This document shows, piece after piece, positions 5,414 through 5,469 of a stretch of 5,469 bases of DNA. The stretch lies in NCBI GenBank assembly GCA_958436995.1, contig CAUBMI010000094.1, forward strand, positions 1 through 5,469, written 5' to 3'. This stretch comes from an uncultured Collinsella sp. Lineage in GTDB: Bacteria; Actinomycetota; Coriobacteriia; Coriobacteriales; Coriobacteriaceae. The notes beneath the pieces were generated by a model. That model saw only the letters and a list, made by a program, of their open reading frames with translations, ran no database searches and had not been told where the DNA came from. Position 1 is the stretch's first letter. The number at the start of each line of letters is the position of its first letter. The position numbers and the translations under genes are program-made.

Positions 5414-5469
5414 ATGAGATTGATTCACAACAGCCGTCTGCCGCAGTTTCGTACTCCGTTTGGCGCTGT
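5414..5469 (+). CDS. Start of a probable GH13-family alpha-glucan-active enzyme (3' end outside window)
   Basis: Eighteen complete codons, MRLIHNSRLPQFRTPFGA, run off the window end. The pattern H-[ND]-S-R-x(3)-[FY]-R-[ST]-P-F-G-A is one I associate with the N-terminal beta-sandwich of certain GH13 alpha-amylase, pullulanase or neopullulanase-like proteins, which cut or rearrange alpha-glucans. Its place beside a glycogen operon fits, but 18 residues allow no firm product call. The ribosome binding site is weak (GGA at 5404-5406, seven bases before the ATG). The nearest upstream in-frame stop is the TAA at 5366, and a CTG at 5402 is the only other start-like codon noted. A possible promoter and operator lie upstream, suggesting independent, perhaps sugar-responsive, control. 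Confidence 0.55.
   Translation, partial: MRLIHNSRLPQFRTPFGA

Overview
The window is part of a bacterial glycogen metabolism cluster, all on the + strand. In order it holds the 3' end of a glycogen phosphorylase gene (glgP), complete glgC (ADP-glucose pyrophosphorylase), complete glgD (its catalytically degenerate partner), complete glgA (glycogen synthase) with a very unusual C-terminal extension, an AT-richer intergenic region, and the first 18 codons of another gene that is probably a GH13-type glucan-active enzyme. The GC-rich coding sequence, strong Shine-Dalgarno sites, a Bacillota-style GlgC/GlgD pair and the low-complexity Ala/Lys/Thr tail best fit a Coriobacteriia actinobacterium, perhaps Collinsella. 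That placement is inference; no marker gene is present.

Layout: 1-257 glgP C-terminus; 258-365 a short gap with a perfect 9-bp inverted repeat; 366-1514 glgC; 1519-2646 glgD, four bases after the glgC stop and so probably translationally coupled; 2647-2736 a gap with a perfect 12-bp hairpin just before the glgA ribosome binding site; 2737-4983 glgA; 5011-5047 a 15-bp-stem terminator-like hairpin; 5074-5207 a 134-bp element bounded by perfect 15-bp terminal inverted repeats; 5208-5413 an AT-rich stretch with promoter- and operator-like sequences; 5414-5469 the start of the next gene.

Together the genes cover both sides of glycogen turnover. GlgC (with GlgD) makes ADP-glucose from glucose-1-phosphate and ATP, GlgA polymerises it into alpha-1,4-glucan, and GlgP releases glucose-1-phosphate from the polymer. 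The branching enzyme GlgB is not in the window. The downstream partial gene may add another alpha-glucan hydrolase or transferase with its own promoter.

The most unusual feature is the roughly 258-residue histone-H1/AlgP-like tail on GlgA. About 70% of it is Ala, Lys and Thr, and it has no aromatic residues and no Leu, Ile, Met, Cys or Asn. The second is the compact terminal-inverted-repeat element downstream of glgA, which looks like a mobile or dispersed intergenic repeat or a structured RNA.
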